60,509 nucleotides of DNA from Acidimicrobiia bacterium. GTDB lineage: Bacteria > Actinomycetota > Acidimicrobiia > ATN3 > PSLF01. Where the stretch lies: positions 1 through 60,509 of the forward strand of contig PSLF01000012.1 in the NCBI GenBank assembly GCA_040289475.1, given 5' to 3'. The translations under genes and the position numbers were made by a program. The notes below the pieces were generated by a model. The model was not told the origin of the DNA. It did not search any database and was given only the letters and a program-made list of their open reading frames with translations. This document shows positions 58,745 through 60,509 of the stretch, in pieces (the first letter of the stretch is position 1; every line of letters starts with the position of its first letter).

Positions 58745-60509
58745 TCAGCATCCAGAGTTTTCTGTGCCCTGGCCGTTCCAGGTCTGGGCCCTCCACCAGA
58801 TGAACAGGAAACGAGCATCGGCATACCCATACATCGGCGGATTGGTGCTACTGAGCCAGTTGTAAATATCGACGTGTCCCCGAGCACCAAACAGGCCAAT
58901 CACCCACGATCCAGTGAAATCGACTTGTAAAACATTCTGACTTCCCCAAGCGTGGATCCTGAAATCCAGCTCCCTACAGCCGAGAACCGGGATGTTGACT
59001 ATGACATTCATCTGGCCCGTAGCGTCATAGCTCATGCTACCGGCAATTATGTCGACGGTAAGGGCGGTCCCCGACGTGGGACCAACATCAACCCAGGTAA
59101 TTGTTTTATTGACGTTGTTGAGGGTGATGCGGTAACTAGTCGACCTGAGTTGAGAACCATTGAGCGTGGCGGCCCCCGAGCCAGAGAGCCATCCATTCCC
59201 CAGGGGGCCATTCACAGTTACGCTGCCCGATCCCGATACTGAAACGGTCCCACCGGAGACGCTGAAGTTAATAGATGTGTTGCTCAGCGTGATTCCGAAG
59301 TCTGTGTAGTTGAAACGCAAAGAGCTTGTCGAAGCACTTCCTGAGATCGTGGTCGACGAAACGTTGACGTTGAACGTAACTGTCCCGCTGATCGGCTTCC
59401 CCCACATCGTTCCCGATCCGGTGGTCACCGAAACCGAAAGCACATTCGTGGAGACGTTGTACGAGGCGCTTCCCGACAGCCCCACCGTTAGTCTGAACGG
59501 ATCCCCCACATTCAGCGTCGACTCTATAGATGCGTTTACAGCCGAGGACGAAGCCGTGAAGTTGATGGTGGTGCCGTTAAGAGACGCCACACCGTAGCTG
59601 ATGTTCCCTACGGTTATATTACCGGTGATGTTTCCAGATCCGGGCCAGGTGACGGTGGCAGAGACCCCGCTTACGTTCCAAGAGCCCACCCTTCCGGATG
59701 CCTGCAGGGAAAGGGTAGCCACACCAGTAGAGGAGTTGTAGGTGAGGGTTCCAGATACGGTTCCAGAGACTAGCGTTCCTACCGTCAAAGAAGTGGGTCT
59801 CAAGCTGGCCTGAACCGAAGTGGAGCTGGCCGTGAAGTCAACTATTGCATTAGAGAGGGTGACCTGTCCGTTAGAGATCTGGCCTACGGTTATATTACCG
59901 GTGATGTTTCCAGATCCGGGCCAGGTGACGGTGGCAGAGACCCCGCTTACGTTCCAAGAGCCCACCCTTCCGGATGCCTGCAGGGAAAGGGTAGCCACAC
60001 CAGTAGAGGAGTTGTAGGTGAGGTTTCCAGATACGGTTCCAGAGACTAGCGTTCCTACCGTCAAAGAAGTGGGTCTCAAGCTGGCCTGAACCGAAGTGGA
60101 GCTGGCCGTGAAGTCAACTATTGCATTAGAGAGGGTGACCTGTCCGTTAGAGATCTGGCCTACGGTTATAGAACCGGTGATGTTTCCAGATCCGGGCCAG
60201 TAGACGGTGGCAGAGACCCCGCTTACGTTCCAAGAGCCCACCCTTCCGGATGCCTGCAGGGAAAGGGTAGCCACACCAGTAGAGGAGTTGTAGGTGAGGT
60301 TTCCAGATACGGTTCCAGAGACTAGCGTTCCTACCGTCAAAGAAGTGGGTCTCAAGCTGGCCTGAACCGAAGTGGAGCTGGCCGTGAAGTCAACTATTGC
60401 ATTAGAGAGGGTGACCTGTCCGTTAGAGATCTGGCCTACGGTTATATTACCGGTGATGTTTCCAGATCCGGGCCAGGTGACGGTGGCAGAGACCCCGCTT
60501 ACGTTCCAA
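58745..60509 (-). CDS. Large repetitive beta-rich surface protein (N-terminus outside window)
   Basis: The frame is open from the right edge to the stop at 58745, so at least 587 residues are encoded; no start is needed inside the window. It is Ser/Thr/Gly/Asn/Val-rich and beta-predicted, very unlike the rest of the window. From the edge inward there are copies of a 92-residue repeat (LRPTSLTVGTLVSGTVSGNL to DFTASSTSVQAS), then weaker repeats (SGSASYNVSTNVLSVSVTT, GSASTSSLRFNYTDFGITLS) and a distinct C-terminal ~100-residue domain rich in Trp (IYNWLSSTNPPMYGYAD, FLFIWWRAQTWNGQG). No LPxTG or membrane anchor is seen at the C-terminus, which ends TENSGC. A secreted or surface-layer/adhesin role is likely. 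Confidence 0.85.
   Translation of the reverse strand, partial: WNVSGVSATVTWPGSGNITGNITVGQISNGQVTLSNAIVDFTASSTSVQASLRPTSLTVGTLVSGTVSGNLTYNSSTGVATLSLQASGRVGSWNVSGVSATVYWPGSGNITGSITVGQISNGQVTLSNAIVDFTASSTSVQASLRPTSLTVGTLVSGTVSGNLTYNSSTGVATLSLQASGRVGSWNVSGVSATVTWPGSGNITGNITVGQISNGQVTLSNAIVDFTASSTSVQASLRPTSLTVGTLVSGTVSGTLTYNSSTGVATLSLQASGRVGSWNVSGVSATVTWPGSGNITGNITVGNISYGVASLNGTTINFTASSSAVNASIESTLNVGDPFRLTVGLSGSASYNVSTNVLSVSVTTGSGTMWGKPISGTVTFNVNVSSTTISGSASTSSLRFNYTDFGITLSNTSINFSVSGGTVSVSGSGSVTVNGPLGNGWLSGSGAATLNGSQLRSTSYRITLNNVNKTITWVDVGPTSGTALTVDIIAGSMSYDATGQMNVIVNIPVLGCRELDFRIHAWGSQNVLQVDFTGSWVIGLFGARGHVDIYNWLSSTNPPMYGYADARFLFIWWRAQTWNGQGTENSGC
59528..60509 (-). repeat. Near-identical 276-bp tandem repeats inside the surface protein gene
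   Basis: Each unit is 276 bp = 92 codons. Units lie at 60080-60355 and 59804-60079, a partial unit at 60356-60509 runs off the window, and a fourth (59528-59803) is alike only in its first ~65 codons. Between units the DNA differs at few positions, e.g. VYWPGSGNITGS against VTWPGSGNITGN, and GNLTY against GTLTY. Such conservation at synonymous sites points to recent duplication or gene conversion. Copy number may vary between strains or be collapsed in assembly. Confidence 0.9.

Noticed and set aside
59528-60509. CRISPR-like array
   Set aside because: Repeats are 276 bp, in frame and without unique spacers; they are protein-coding tandem repeats.

Overview
The window looks like a chromosomal segment of an actinobacterium, and the gene order fits an Acidimicrobiia-like lineage better than Mycobacteriales or Streptomyces. 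This rests on gene content only, and no phylogeny was run. The pointers are a DUF2469 gene beside yraN, a SepIVA-like coiled-coil gene beside coaD, F420/LLM and SCP-2 type remnants, FtsY with an N-terminal membrane anchor, and the orders xer-dprA-yifB, lepB-rplS-trmD-rimM-khpA-rpsP-ffh-ftsY-smc and hinT-phoH-ybeY-corC-era-recO-uppS-glyS-ppdK. Coding density is very high. Many neighbours overlap by ATGA, GTGA or TTGA, and TTG/GTG starts behind good Shine-Dalgarno (SD) sequences are common.

Region 1 (1-23.4 kb) is almost all minus strand. It holds a recombinase cut by the window edge, DNA uptake/processing genes (dprA, yifB), then yraN, DUF2469, signal peptidase I, and the ribosome/tRNA/SRP block (rplS, trmD, rimM, khpA, rpsP, ffh, ftsY). 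The chromosome and lipid block follows: smc, an exported alpha/beta hydrolase, acylphosphatase, mutM, rnc, an acyl-carrier-like gene, plsX, rpmF, a SepIVA-like gene, coaD and rsmD. A 2.3-kb module is inserted between yifB and yraN. It carries a fragment of a flavin-dependent monooxygenase, an SCP-2 protein, a 35-residue membrane sORF and a membrane protein with a degenerate receiver domain.

Region 2 (23.4-35.2 kb) is mixed. It has a type IV prepilin-like gene split by one in-frame TGA, a NarL-type sensor kinase whose probable response regulator lies across recG, then rpmB, thiL, a cold-shock-like protein, a phosphoribosyltransferase, a solitary Lrp-type RAM domain, an acyl-CoA synthetase overlapping two small membrane genes, and DUF2905.

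Region 3 (35.3-52 kb) opens with a penicillin-acylase-family enzyme and a GH84 hexosaminidase, both without an obvious signal peptide. Next come ppdK, glyS, uppS, recO, a diacylglycerol-kinase-like gene that seems to start at ACG, pterin carbinolamine dehydratase, era, a CNNM/CorC protein, ybeY, phoH and hinT.

Region 4 (52-60.5 kb) is accessory. It has two tandem, membrane-anchored paralogs with a squalene-cyclase-like QW motif, a zinc alcohol dehydrogenase divergent from a cyclase-family hydrolase, an MFS transporter coupled to a CopD-like membrane protein, and a large surface protein with near-identical 276-bp tandem repeats that runs off the window.

The best candidates for something undescribed are the carrier-like protein that lacks its phosphopantetheine serine, the TGA-split prepilin, the paired toroid-like membrane proteins, and the yifB-yraN insert.
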